The notes beneath the pieces are model-generated. The model ran no database searches and was not told the DNA's origin. It saw only the letters and a program-made list of their open reading frames with translations. DNA of 64,000 bases from assembly GCA_015039365.1 (NCBI GenBank), contig WION01000249.1:1-64000 (forward strand), in the 5' to 3' direction. How positions within the stretch are numbered: position 1 is the stretch's first letter; each line of letters begins with the position of its first letter. The translations under genes and the position numbers were made by a program. Source of the stretch: Amanita rubescens (Eukaryota; Basidiomycota; Agaricomycetes; Agaricales; Amanitaceae). Shown here piece after piece: positions 42,901 through 53,841 of this stretch.

Positions 42901-45900
42901 GAAAAGTTTGAAGTTGAAATATTACCATATGATGAACGCATGAGATTGATATGCAGAAATCCAGTAGCAGGAGCACGCTTTTTTGACTTCCTTGTGAAAT
43001 TATTTATCTCTGATATTTTAGGATTTGATTCAGAACATGCAGGTCTATATGGTGATGCAAATGCATACTATGGCACTGTTGAACAGCAGGGAAGATTAAC
43101 ACTTCATCTGCATATGCTCATATGGCTCAGAGGAAATTTAACACCACAAGAGATGAGAGAAAAAATCTTAGATCAAAACTCTGACTGGAGGAAACACTTG
43201 ATATCCTGGCTTGAAAGTTGCCATATTGGAGAGTTCATGACAGGCACCCAAAATGAGGTGCTTGCAAGTGTAGCTGAACATTCCAAGCAGGAATCATATA
43301 AAGACCCTACTGAAACATTGCCACAACAACCACCACCTTTGTGTGACTCTAAGCATCCTCAAAATAAGTGCTGTAGCAAATGTGATGATTTAACTAAATG
43401 GTGGAAGTATTTTGACAATGTTGTTGATGACCTTATCAGCAAGTCTAACATACATAATTGTGAAAGGGGTACCAACAAAGATGGTTCTGTGAGCAAGAAA
43501 TATGCATCATGTAAAGACAACAAATATGGTAAATGTAAAGCTAGATTCCCACGTCCAATCTTTGAACAAACAGAAGTTGATCCTGAAACAGGTGGATTAA
43601 CAATAAAAAAATTTGAAGCTTGGATCAACTTTTTCACTCCTGTTCTCACATATATCATGCGTTGCAATACTGATGTGACATGCATGTGGTCAGGTACTGC
43701 ATTGAAGGCTGTTATTGTATATGTTACTGATTACATCACCAAAACTGGTCTCAAGACACATGTTGTGTTTGAAGCAATAAGAAGTGTATTTGACAAACAT
43801 ACTGACATAATAGGTAGCTCATTATCTGAGAGAGAGAAAGCCAGGAAGCTTATAAACAAGATTGTGAATGCTCTTTCCACAAAAACAGAAATGGGTGCAC
43901 CTATGGTTTGCATGTACCTTCTGGGCAATCCAGATCATTACACTAATCATAAATTTATCCCTTTTTACTGGCATGCATTTGTACTTGAGGCCCAAAGACC
44001 TTGGAAGGAAGTTGACCCATCAACACATGCAGACAAAGTTACTTTAATCAGAACAAAGAAACAAATTATTGGCTTTTCTCCTGTACATGATTACATCTAC
44101 AGACCTTCAGAGTTTGACAATATGAATTTGTATCAATGGATACTCCAATGTGAACGCAGAAAATATAGATTGACATATGGAAAGCATGGGTGCAATCCTG
44201 AACCTTTAGATGCAATGGAATTCACTGATTTGAATTTACATGAAGATAGTAAAGCCAATGATGACTATTCAGACATCACAATGGACAATGATTCATCAGA
44301 ATTTAGTGATGGTGAAGAACCAGCCATTAGTGACATCAGTGAAACTGAAACTTCTGATCCAGCTGATCTCAGTGATACTGACATTTTAGTGAGAGATATT
44401 CCCAGTAATCTCCCAAAGAATATGTATAGATTTAAAAATAAGCATCCTCTTTATGAAACACACATAACTGTTCTTAAACCTTTGGAACCAACTACAGTTG
44501 TCAATTTTATAGGACGCATCCTTCCTAGATGTGATCAGGGTGACAGAGAATTTTATTGCCTCACAATGTTGGCACTGTTCAAACCATGGCGCACAGGCTT
44601 TGATCTAAAGATAAAGACAAAATCTTGGGATGAAACATTTAATGAGCATGAATTCACAAAAAGAGAAAAACAACTGATGAGGAATTTCAACATCAAGTAT
44701 GAATGTTTTGATGCACGTGATGATTTCCGAGCTCAAATGAAGGCAGGTGCCATTCCTAATGAGTGGCCTATCAATTGTTTTGATACCGGTTATGAAGATG
44801 ATGAATTAAACTCAGATCATCATCCATATGTTGACCCTAACAGTGGTGACTTACTACAAGAGCCAGATAATGAAAAACTATGCAAATCTGAATTGAACCG
44901 ACAAAAAGAAGCTAAAGAAATCAAAGATGTCTTGCAAAGAACTGGGTGGCTGGATGAAACACCTGAAATTACCCCTTATTCTGATTTTTGTCAAGTCAGT
45001 AAAACCTGTCACTTGCCTCCTGCATCATGGAAAGCAATATTGCAAGAAAAAAAGAAAACTGTGTTTGAGAGCAGAGTAAGGAACACATTCAACTCAAAGC
45101 AAGCCCCCCTTGAATCATTCCCACCAAATGTTGTGAGAGTTACTGACAAGGCTTATTTAGAAAAGAAATTTCATACTACAAAGCATAATAACATGATAGA
45201 TACTATATCCCAAGAGTACAGTCTCAATGATGAACAAGATAGAGCATTTAAAATCATAGCTAACCATGTTGTCATGCCAAATTCAGAGCCCTTGAAGATG
45301 TATATAGGTGGAATGGGTGGAACTGGAAAATCCCGGGTACTTAGTGCTGTATCAAGCTTCTTTGAAAGGAGGGGTGAGGCACACAGATTTATAATAACTG
45401 CACCAACTGGAAGTGCTGCAGCATTGCTGTCAGGCTCAACATATCATTCTATCCTTGGAATAAATGATATGAGCAATGAAGCTCAGGCTACCAAAACATT
45501 GATGCGGGTGCGAACCAACTTACTGGGAGTAGATTATATTTTTTTGGATGAAGTTTCAATGCTATCTTGTCATGATATATATAAGATCAGTGCACAGTTA
45601 TGCAAAGTAATGAATAAACCAACTGTACCATTTGGAGGCTTCAATATGCTCTTTGCTGGTGACTTTGGACAGCTACCACCACCTCTTGGCAATGAAAGTG
45701 TTGCATTGTATAGCAGAACTGTTGGCCAGTCAGGAGCATGGAAAAAAGCACAGGAAATGGCAATTGGTAGAGCATTATGGCATCAAGTTAATACTGTTGT
45801 TATCTTGAGACAAAATATGAGACAAAGAATGAGGTCTAAAGATGATGATAAACTGCGCAAGGCTTTAGTGAATATGAGACATAAGGATTGCACTCTTGCA

Positions 45901-47907
45901 GACATACAGTTCCTCAGATCACTTATTACATCTTCACTTCCTGGTAAACCTTCCATAACTGACCCTAACTTCAGATTTGTATCAATAATAACTGCCAAGA
46001 ATGCACAAAAGGATGAAATAAATAAACTTGGATGCCAATTATTTGCACAACACACTGGACAGCAATTAGTTGACTTTTATTCAGAAGATACCTTGAAGCA
46101 CTCTGAAGGCATTGAAAAAAGAAGAAAAGCAAGCAAAAAAAGGGTAACCAAGCTTAATATTGCACATCAAAAAATATTATGGGACTTACCACATTCAAGT
46201 GCAGATAAGCCTGTTCCTGGTAAGCTTTCAATTTGCATGGGTCTCCCTGTCATGATCAAATGTAATGTAGCTACTGAGCTATGTATTACAAATGGACAGG
46301 AAGCAACCATTGTTGGTTGGCAATCAACAGTAGGACAACATAATCAGCAAATGTTAGATGTCCTGTTTGTGAAATTGAAAGCACCACCAAAGTCTATACA
46401 AATAGATGGACTACCAGAGAATGTTGTACCACTGACAAGATCCACAGTATTTATTACATGTAAATTACCAGATGGAAGCACAGTATCTGTCTCCAGATCT
46501 CAAGTTGAAGTTTTACCAAACTTTGCTATGACAGACTTTGCATCACAGGGGAAGACAAGACCAAATAACCCAGTAGACCTGAACAATTGCAGATCCCATC
46601 AAGCATACTATACTGTTCTTTCTCGAAGTTCTACAGCAAATGGCACAATTATTCTACAAGGCTTTGATCCAAAGATGATAACAGGAAGAGCTTCAGGTGC
46701 ATTAAGGCAGGAATACCGTGACCTCGAACTGCTTGATGAAATCACAAAATTGCGCTACTTAGGTCAACTATCAAGTTCAATAAATGGAGACAGGCGTAAT
46801 GCATTAATTCATGAATTTAGAATGGAGAAGGGCATGGATTATGTACCAAGCACAGTGCATTCATCCATTAAATGGGGCAAAAATGATCCTATGCTTGATC
46901 CTATAGCAGATGACTTGCTGTGGAAGGTTGTGACAAAAGAGTCAATACCTAATTCATCATCTAAAATGGACATATCTAATTCCATAGCTTTTGCTCCATC
47001 CAAAAGCAACAAGAGAAAAGAAATCACACAAGGGGAAGAACATAGAGCAAAGATCTGTAAGACAAGTTCAACTGCTAGAAGTAATGGTGATAATGCAAAC
47101 ATTAATGTGCAGTCTTTGACTCCAATAGGGACTACATGGGACCAAAATAGCTGTGCTTATGATGCTATATTGTGCATAATACATGCAGTCTGGTCCAGTA
47201 ATAAATACTTCTACACTGACATATTTAGAAACATGAATGATATTTTAGGCAACTTGGCTTCCAACTTTGTAAAGCATGCATCAGGAATCAAGACTTTGGA
47301 ATCCACAAGAGATGATATAAGACGCTATTTACATCAACTTCGTCCATCCCATTTCAGATGGGGGCAATTTACTTCAATATCAAGACTAATTGAATATCTA
47401 CTAACAATACCAACCACTGCCATCCAAAGTGATTTTGTGTGCAAGAATGATCACATTTCAAGAACAAGAAGAACCAACAATACCTGCTGTCTACTTACAA
47501 TAGGGTCAACAATGTCTAGATCTATTGCAGGTTGGATGCAAGATCTGAAAGAGGAATCCAATTTAACTTGTACCTCCTGCCCAGAGAAGATGGCAATTAT
47601 TCATCAATTTCTTCTTCCATTACCATTTATAGCCATTGATTTTTCAACCCAGCAGCTTCACATTGATCACAGTTTCTGTATATATGTTAACAATGAAGAA
47701 TTTAAATATGAACTACGAGGAGTTGTGTATTATGGAAATTCACATTTTACATCACGTGTTGTAACCAATAATGGCATGATATGGTTTCATGATGGGTTAG
47801 CCACTTGCCAATCCTTATTGTATGAAGGCACAATTCAAAACTTTGCAGACTCATTAAGCTTATGCAGGGGCAAAGAAGCCTTGGCAGTTATTTATGTTAA
47901 AATTTAA
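39991..47907 (+). CDS. Helitron Rep-helicase with C-terminal cysteine-protease-like domain
   Basis: One frame of 2638 codons without a stop. The true start is probably later, e.g. the ATG at 40996, because the first 330 codons are largely a minisatellite. In order: CxxC segment (CNICHSH), DUF6570-like block (about 565-715), Helitron helicase-like/Rep region with the HUH pair LHLHM (His1039, His1041) and the Tyr pair YVTDYITK (Tyr1244, Tyr1248), acidic linker, PIF1 helicase with Walker A GGMGGTGKS (1773), DEVS (1853), GDFGQLPPP (1890) and TVLSRSS (2208), then a Cys-protease-like tail (WDQNSCAYDAIL, Cys2388; GNSHF, His2585). Rep nicks DNA for rolling-circle transposition and PIF1 unwinds it. 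Confidence 0.9.
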   Translation: MCLAMAMVITILSCTYCCWNFEHIMDCFYGIDAGVPFFFHLQIINSYKLLCFSISDMCLALHWILHLNAFVVCVNAFMVYMNALVVYVNAFMVYMNALVVYVNAFMVYMNALAVYLKAFMVYMNAQVYLKAFMVYMNALVVYLNAFMVYMNTLVYLNAFMVYMNALVYLNTFMVYMNALAVYLNAFMVYINSLMVYMNAIMVYMNALNAFMVYKTVLNAIMPYNMLIAIMLYTMAFTGYNFTLHHWSAVICHIGVLIIAVAFRIPTHHHWSVVMCHKIGVLSVAISFSVPTLHHWCVTMCVIGVLTISLVLLSCLLQCKVAAPVTGGHRTRIIKYMDISAFINGSTSNKCSDIETKEFCFIDYVDMSNNNQYYAECYLQVKLPMHELIQFVPVAQARQLAIMHGLEAGWRTSVAQLKLLFKDHMTCNICHSHVTILSVVNKTDEEKQLLRQQTQQRVAKHRAKKNNLDFDTCDLASIFPPQPVDKKLSLKIINASCSKLKPETFEEKGCAVCGQLVSIASLSRLSAVKNYLHILEAPGFTRQERYKASDKICEFPHAIDHSCQQICNSCRAALRLGNVPRLALARGLWLGQVPKVLFDLHYVEKMLVARVRHSICSIRIASGMRKMKAHAIAYQQPVPKVYNILPPPKADIEEVLAIMFTGPCKPTSTDFQRTPFLVRRNHVKLALEWLILNHADYEDVLISTANLDEYPEDMPPVSIEYKQMMHNKTPEGTSVHDMEEEDGTTDGQCAFTVHGLTGEEFNIMSINTVKVKSLQHLNSQGKFLAIGHSKEPESIWNNPQLYPQMFPWLFPYGLGGVGTVGGLSDKEHKKWLLMYHDKRFQTDQDFPFIAFSHEQIKTASSQSFLLADKAVFNDIKERILTLDNNVLQSLLERMSKHELVKPETEEEEKCFKLIRDLDHVAGPVKGSNTSKKWMRNEIWSLIYHRGAPFWYITISPADVKHPLCIYFADNKEKFEVEILPYDERMRLICRNPVAGARFFDFLVKLFISDILGFDSEHAGLYGDANAYYGTVEQQGRLTLHLHMLIWLRGNLTPQEMREKILDQNSDWRKHLISWLESCHIGEFMTGTQNEVLASVAEHSKQESYKDPTETLPQQPPPLCDSKHPQNKCCSKCDDLTKWWKYFDNVVDDLISKSNIHNCERGTNKDGSVSKKYASCKDNKYGKCKARFPRPIFEQTEVDPETGGLTIKKFEAWINFFTPVLTYIMRCNTDVTCMWSGTALKAVIVYVTDYITKTGLKTHVVFEAIRSVFDKHTDIIGSSLSEREKARKLINKIVNALSTKTEMGAPMVCMYLLGNPDHYTNHKFIPFYWHAFVLEAQRPWKEVDPSTHADKVTLIRTKKQIIGFSPVHDYIYRPSEFDNMNLYQWILQCERRKYRLTYGKHGCNPEPLDAMEFTDLNLHEDSKANDDYSDITMDNDSSEFSDGEEPAISDISETETSDPADLSDTDILVRDIPSNLPKNMYRFKNKHPLYETHITVLKPLEPTTVVNFIGRILPRCDQGDREFYCLTMLALFKPWRTGFDLKIKTKSWDETFNEHEFTKREKQLMRNFNIKYECFDARDDFRAQMKAGAIPNEWPINCFDTGYEDDELNSDHHPYVDPNSGDLLQEPDNEKLCKSELNRQKEAKEIKDVLQRTGWLDETPEITPYSDFCQVSKTCHLPPASWKAILQEKKKTVFESRVRNTFNSKQAPLESFPPNVVRVTDKAYLEKKFHTTKHNNMIDTISQEYSLNDEQDRAFKIIANHVVMPNSEPLKMYIGGMGGTGKSRVLSAVSSFFERRGEAHRFIITAPTGSAAALLSGSTYHSILGINDMSNEAQATKTLMRVRTNLLGVDYIFLDEVSMLSCHDIYKISAQLCKVMNKPTVPFGGFNMLFAGDFGQLPPPLGNESVALYSRTVGQSGAWKKAQEMAIGRALWHQVNTVVILRQNMRQRMRSKDDDKLRKALVNMRHKDCTLADIQFLRSLITSSLPGKPSITDPNFRFVSIITAKNAQKDEINKLGCQLFAQHTGQQLVDFYSEDTLKHSEGIEKRRKASKKRVTKLNIAHQKILWDLPHSSADKPVPGKLSICMGLPVMIKCNVATELCITNGQEATIVGWQSTVGQHNQQMLDVLFVKLKAPPKSIQIDGLPENVVPLTRSTVFITCKLPDGSTVSVSRSQVEVLPNFAMTDFASQGKTRPNNPVDLNNCRSHQAYYTVLSRSSTANGTIILQGFDPKMITGRASGALRQEYRDLELLDEITKLRYLGQLSSSINGDRRNALIHEFRMEKGMDYVPSTVHSSIKWGKNDPMLDPIADDLLWKVVTKESIPNSSSKMDISNSIAFAPSKSNKRKEITQGEEHRAKICKTSSTARSNGDNANINVQSLTPIGTTWDQNSCAYDAILCIIHAVWSSNKYFYTDIFRNMNDILGNLASNFVKHASGIKTLESTRDDIRRYLHQLRPSHFRWGQFTSISRLIEYLLTIPTTAIQSDFVCKNDHISRTRRTNNTCCLLTIGSTMSRSIAGWMQDLKEESNLTCTSCPEKMAIIHQFLLPLPFIAIDFSTQQLHIDHSFCIYVNNEEFKYELRGVVYYGNSHFTSRVVTNNGMIWFHDGLATCQSLLYEGTIQNFADSLSLCRGKEALAVIYVKI
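40180..40640 (+). repeat. 42 bp minisatellite at the start of the Helitron frame
   Basis: GTATATATGAATGCCCTGGT alternates with GTGTATGTGAATGCCTTTAT, giving a 42 bp period and later 36-39 bp variants, about 10 units. Translated it reads MVYMNALVVYVNAF repeats, hydrophobic but unlikely to be a genuine protein domain. Confidence 0.85.
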
Positions 47908-49525
47908 AGGAAATCTTTGTGAAAATTTGCTACATGAGTAAGAACATAGTACTGCAGCTAGGCAGCATAACCTCTCTGCAAAGGACATCAGATTTAGTAG
48001 GAAATTCACTTGGCTCCTAAAGCTATGTGGCTAACACTAGGCTAAAGTCTCTCATTACTCCAACTGCCCACTGAGAACCCAAAGCTAACCTTTAAGCCAG
48101 CATTTTTATAATTTAATAATTAGTAGTGCCTTGCAGCATGGCAGACATTTATGCCAGACCTATAGACACATTGACTACTATCAGCCTTAGTAAATACATG
48201 GCCTCGGATCTGCCACTTGGTGGCCCACATCTACAAGTACACATGTGATCACTAGTACAGATTTCTCAGATATAATGTTAGATATGAATGAATTGCTTAC
48301 CACTCAAATTCTGTAGTCATTCTGTAAAACTGTTTTGCTGAAGAGTGACAACAATCCATGAATAAACATTATGGAATAGTCACTCGAGGGCTTACCTGGT
48401 TTTATGATTGTAGTGCAAGTCGACGTGGAAGCAAGGAGAGACTGAGTGACAAAGTCCAGATCTGTATGGTAAACAAAGCCATGCAGCAGGAAGCTTCAAT
48501 GAGGAATCCAAATGAGTAATTGTAAACAAGACTGTGCAAAGAGAGTTTCAAGTAAATGCAAACAAGGTAGGCGGAAATGAGGTGGCTGGTGGATATGTGC
48601 ACATGCAAAGAACAAATATGATTGTCAATTTAATTCGTCCAAATGTTCTCCACAAGCATTGTGATACAGGTATCAAAAAAACTGGAAATCAAATGAATAA
48701 AGCTGCGTATAGGGCAAGAGTAGTGGCTTACTAGTGTAGTTCCAGCTCTACTCTTGTCCTGGAAAATCACGTCACTTGTCTGTACCACTAGCTTCTCTCT
48801 GCTGCTCCTCTTCATTATGAGCGCACAATTCTTCTGCAGCATGCTTGATGAATCCAACTGCTCTGGCAATTTGACGACAAACACTGTTCAAGTAATACAT
48901 GATGGTGAAGTTCGCTTTCATCATTTTCTTCATGCCCAATGCTGTGTAATTACAAAAGCTGATGGTGAGGAGGGTAGCCGTATCGGCAAGGTTGAGGAGA
49001 CATTGCGTTATGAATATAAAGGTGTCGGGGTCCATGACTGGTTTAAGATAAAGAAATTTGACATATTTGTGGAATAAAACAGCCTGGAATGCCCAATGGC
49101 CATAGCCTTCAGAAAAATCGTTCAATTTCTTGAAATATGTATTTATAACTGTTGAGATGCCAGCATTGTAAGGATGGGGTGGTTATTCTGGTGGTCTTTC
49201 CTCCTGTTTCAATAGCTCATTGACTAAAGTATGGGCATTATCTCAATCAAAACTCACCGGGTCTGTATCAGATTCCATCACTGAGCTTGATGGCTTTAAA
49301 GGTGCTCTCGCAGCACAGGCCATCAGCTCTCTGATACATTCGTAAACTGGTGTCATATGGATTGATGGGGAGTCCATCTTGAATCTGCGCTACTCAGTGT
49401 GTCTCCTGGATCCATGAATATTTGCGTCTCGAATAGTAAGTGGGAGCTGATAAGCCATAAAGGCATGGGAATGAGTTTAAAAGTATGAAGTAAAAATGTA
49501 AAATGTACAATGAATGTCATGCGAC
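47908..49525. other. Helitron 3' flank and unassigned sequence
   Basis: No gene recognised. A small hairpin GCCACTTGGTGGC near 48211-48223 lies 300 bp after the stop but is not followed by a canonical CTRR, so the Helitron 3' end is not fixed. A 117-codon minus-strand frame at 48772-49125 has no recognised motif. Confidence 0.35.
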
Positions 49526-50893
49526 TCATTCCTCATTGGATTCTCTGATCCCTTCAGTGGTAAGCTCAAAGAATGGCTTCTCTGCGACGTAGAAGCTGTT
49601 GTGGAATTTGGCTCTGAGTTCTGGCTCCTTCTCCTCTTCAGTCTTTAATGGGAAAGGTATCATTCTAACAATGGCTTGGATGGTCTTGATGTCTATGATG
49701 CTTAAAACATCTTCTTCAAACCTACATATGGGAAGTGTCTCGTGTGATTTGGCAAGGATGTCTGGTTCAGGATCCGAATAAGTTTGAACCATCATGCCCA
49801 ATCCCAACTTGACCACCTTGTTGTTTACTTCAATTAGTACTTGGAAGAAATACTGGACTTCAGTGAACAATGTCTTCTCATGATTCTTATACTACTACTA
49901 GGTTAGCATAAGAAATAGCAAAGCAAATGGTAGCACATGCATTGATATTACAAGAGTTCCTATAACTCTTCTTCTTCTCTTCCTATGCTTGTTGGCCATT
50001 CGAGAATTGTACACGTGCCCATTTGAGCAGCGTGAAACTGGTACCTGCAGAAAGAGGACAGCCCCACATGGTGAGATATTGCCTCACAAATGTTTCCTCT
50101 ACTTGGGGCAATTTCCTGGCGTTTTCCTTTGCATGTAATAGAATGTACTCATCTCCTAATGGTTCGTCTTTCTCAGATATCTTCTTGGCAGGGTTGAGAG
50201 CGGGGATAATTGAATACAGCATGTTCATTTGAGCACATAGCAAACCCCCCCCCGTTGGGACAGATTTGAGAATGGGTTGGAGTGTTGATGTATTTCACAG
50301 CCAAGATTTCCTATTGTGTTCTCCAGTGTCCATTGTGCTACAAAATTCAGTGGGCCACATCAATGTGTTTCTCACATCACATGGAGGATGGCGTGTGTAC
50401 TTGGGCATATCAGATGGAGAAGCTCCAGTTTCCTTTGATAGTAATTCAACTCAAATTCCATTTCCCACTTGACTATCATCTTGTGAGCATGCAACAGCCA
50501 TTCCAATCAGATCTGCCTTTGATTGATTATCCCAATTGTGCAGACCAACTTGCAGAAATGGGACCACAGGTCGTCTGGAAGAATGAGCTGGAAAACCGCA
50601 GGACCAAGGACCCAGATATATAACATGAACTCCCATGCCTTGTATGCTGAATTCAATTTCTGTGCACGATTACAAGGGGTCTGATTGAATGAGGAGGGGA
50701 GATATGGGGTTGCTGATGCTACGAGAGCTCCATGATCATTCCATTTGGATTCCGAGGTGAGGGGAGTAAGATCATAGCCAGACTCAGGAATCTTCAGTTT
50801 CATTGTATTGCGCCATATTTGTAAAAGATGCTGGGGAATATTCAGGCCCGAAAGATGCATTAGGTCGAGTGGGAAGCAGCGTGGTACTGGCAA
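49526..50893 (-). pseudogene. Plavaka-type (CACTA-related) transposase, C-terminal part
   Basis: Four minus-strand pieces in order: 50893-50507 with PRCFPLDLMHLSGLNIPQHL and YKAWEFMLYIWVLGPAVF; 50470-50245 with QWTLENTIGNLGCEIHQHSN (stops near 50365); 50243-49983 with ALNPAKKI and YLTMWGCPLSAG; and 49870-49526 with EVQYFFQVLIEVNN, then ILAKSHETLPICRFEEDV. These blocks and their order match the transposase C-terminus of the Plavaka group in agaricomycetes. Stops and frameshifts show decay. Confidence 0.8.
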
Positions 50894-52641
50894 TGTCCTA
50901 TTAGGTTGAAGACCTAGACAGATACTCAGCCATGCAACACCAGATGCCTTTCAAGTCTGCTCATACATAGTTCACGTCTGTAGCCTGAAGAACATGGAGA
51001 AGAGCCTTGTTATACATAGCAACACTAGGAGATGACAGTTTGCTAACATTGATGTCGTCATGAGAAGATTGTCTGATATCATACTCATCAGGCTTAAGTG
51101 AGGCTGGGTAATACCTTTTGCCCTTTAGTCATCCTGGGAACCTGCAGAAGATGCGACATCCGAGTCGTCCTCCATGTCCCACAAGTCCTCAGAAGAGGCA
51201 AGGCTGGAGTATTGGCTGTTCCAAACAGCCAGAACAGATGAACAATGAAGTCTTGGCCCCGTCATGCATCCCATATACTGAGTCCATGTTTCTGCAATGC
51301 CAAGTGGCGAAGGCTCAGCAGCAAGCAAGCTCCATGTTCTTGGGCTTCAAACCACCAGGGAGAACAAACCTTTTTTTATAATGTTGATCTATGCTGAGAT
51401 TGAGAATGACCCAAATGAAGAACCAGCATTCCGACTCTTTATCATGGTAGAGCTGTGTGCTGTTGATGGAGAACGAGCTTCAGGGGACCCGCCTTCAGCA
51501 TGTTGCTTGGACTGGACAAAGAACTCATGCCCTCCTACTCTTCCAGCCAAAAATTGTACCTGAAACCCTTGATGATGTGTCATCAACCTTGACGCAAGAT
51601 GGAGCACCCAGTCTTGTCAGCTCGGAAATTAGCAGACATTCTTCTTCCATACTCCATTGTCCACTTTGAATGGATTTCATAAATCTGGGTGTTGGACCCT
51701 ACAGGCTGTGCCAAGTTTGTTATCTTGCGCAAAAGGAAAGCAAGAGCTGCATCTGTTTTGTCGTTGGTTTGTGAGTTGTTCGTGCATGAAGAGACATATG
51801 TACAACATGAGGCAGTTGGTCGGTTGCAGACAGTGGTATCAATACACACAGCGTAAAATAGAAAAATACTGTTGTGGAAAATGATTGTCAGTTTTGGCAT
51901 TTTGACCAAATTTTGCTGAAGTCCTGCCAAAAATGTACCAATTGTCAAGATGTCAGACATTTCCCCAATCTAAGTTGATTGCAACGATATCTTGACTATA
52001 ATATGGACGGGAAAATGACAATATGTCAAATTGACAATGTTCTGACCACATTTGGCCCAGCTGCCTACCTACAACCAATTGCCTGCTTCTTTTCACTAGT
52101 TATTTATGCACTTGTCACTTGATAGAAGCACAAAAATCAATTGAATTAAGCTGGATATGGTACAGAGAAGTGACCATGATCATTGGTGACTGATAATTCC
52201 CAGCACCCCATGCTGAGCATGCCCACTGTTGTTTACTGCTCCCTCGCTCCTTCCCCTTCTCCCCGAACAGTGGATGATAGACTCTGCCAACATTCTGTGC
52301 CTCTATGATGCATGAAGGTGTATGGAATGGCCAGAGATTCAAAAGCAAGGTTGGTGATGGCAGCTGACTGATAATCCAGGACTCGGATCCAGATTCCATA
52401 TTGGGCGATCTAAAAGAAGGAGGCTGTTGAGCAGGAGGACAGAAAAATGATTGCATGATACTCAGTGGTTGGGAAGTCATCACTTATTTGTACACGACCT
52501 GTGTTCCATAATCTGTGCCTATGGTCAATGTCAGCATGAATCTCTATGGAACAATGTATATATGCTATGTTGAAAGGAAGATGGCCTCATGGATTACTAT
52601 AAGCACCAGATAAGACATCTGCAACGGAAGGACCAGTCTGC
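50894..52641 (-). pseudogene. Degenerate middle part of the Plavaka-type element
   Basis: The minus-strand reading shows many stops. Short coding-like stretches exist (51607-51389, 51960-51583) but no conserved block that I can name. The expected catalytic middle of the transposase is missing or too decayed to see. Confidence 0.4.
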
Positions 52642-53007
52642 TCACCTGGAGCACCTGCATATATGATAGCAGTGATGTTGGGATGGGCCTGGGGCTCCAT
52701 TGGCATGGCATATATACAGGTCTAATGAATTGAATGGATGACAACAACAATGGTCATGATGTTGCTGCAAACTGCTGCCACAACATCGCTGCCTGGGTGG
52801 GTTGCATATCAGTGTCATGGAATTGTTAAAGGTAGTAAGTGGGAGCATTGACTGAGCTTTTAGACGCAGCATTTGAGGTACTCTTGGACAAGGACTCACT
52901 TGACTCAGCAGTTCGTGCGTTTTGTGATGCAGTTTTGACTCGATCATATGCAATATGGGGTCTTTGGTGGTGCATTTGGTACAGTGACAATACACTTTCG
53001 GTGCCAT
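52642..53007 (-). pseudogene. Plavaka-type element, N-terminal zinc-binding segment
   Basis: The minus-strand frame begins MAPKVYCHCTKCTTKDPI, a C-x-C-x2-C pattern at the start that I associate with the N-terminus of Plavaka-type proteins. The rest is His/Cys-rich and probably off-frame. Same strand and correct position relative to 49526-50893. Confidence 0.5.
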
Positions 53008-53162
53008 GATGAGATTAGAGCAAAAAGAGCTTTATTGAGCTGAACGTGCTTGAGCATGTGTTCGACAGTCAACAAGAGATGTTGTGTGCAATTCTCTTCC
53101 AAGTCCATTTGTCACATGATCTATGGCCCATACTTTTCTCGCAGGATTTATGGTCCTATTTC

Positions 53163-53538
53163 TGTTAAAAATGCGCCAAGTGTTGTTGCAACTCACTACA
53201 AATGTTGTAGTAGTTGTCTAGCCCTCTGATAGACTTAATACATGCTTTAGATGTTCACAAATGTGGTCTATAATAGTTGATAGCAGTTATATCAAGTCTA
53301 TATCCAAGTGTAGGTACTGTAGTTCCCACATGTAAGGAAACCTGGCCTGTTTGGTTCTATTTACTACCTATCCCATCAGGCGTGAGTTTAGGTGTCCACT
53401 ATATCGCGTTTTGTCCACAGACATAACCGCTACACCTATAAACTAGCTCATAATACACAAAATAAAGAATATAGTATTGTGACACTAAATATAAAGCATT
53501 TGAGCGATATCTGATGTTTAATCACTCAATATTCAACA
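53163..53538 (-). mobile_element. Solo LTR (family TGTTGAATATTG), minus orientation
   Basis: Exact 5 bp TSD ATTTC (53158-53162 and 53539-53543). TG..CA ends on both strands. 376 bp. Reverse complement of the copy at 53842-54223 with few differences. Confidence 0.85.
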
Positions 53539-53841
53539 ATTTCTACTTGAAATTTTGATGCCAATTTGATGCTGTCACTATCCAAGCCATCACTATCTTG
53601 TCAGGTTGTCGCAAAATCTGGAAATTTCCCTCAAAGTTACACAGCACAATTTTTTGGTTTTATGCTGTGACAAGATGTGGTTAACAAATGCTAAGGAGGT
53701 GGAGATAAGGATGTACCTGCTCTCAAGATGTGGCTGTAAGTCCACCTCAATGTTTAGGAAACAATCAGGCTTATCATCAATGGCACAGTGAGCCAAGATC
53801 CCATCAATTGTCAATGGACACTATTGGCAGGATGGGAGTAA

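Noticed and set aside
48190..48250. Helitron 3' terminus at the GCCACTTGGTGGC hairpin
   Set aside because: The hairpin is followed by CCACATCTAC rather than a CTRR terminus, and the 5' TC end could not be placed, so the boundary would be a guess.
49599..49781. Plus-strand small frame
   Set aside because: Lies opposite the Plavaka-type transposase C-terminus, which has recognisable motifs on the minus strand.
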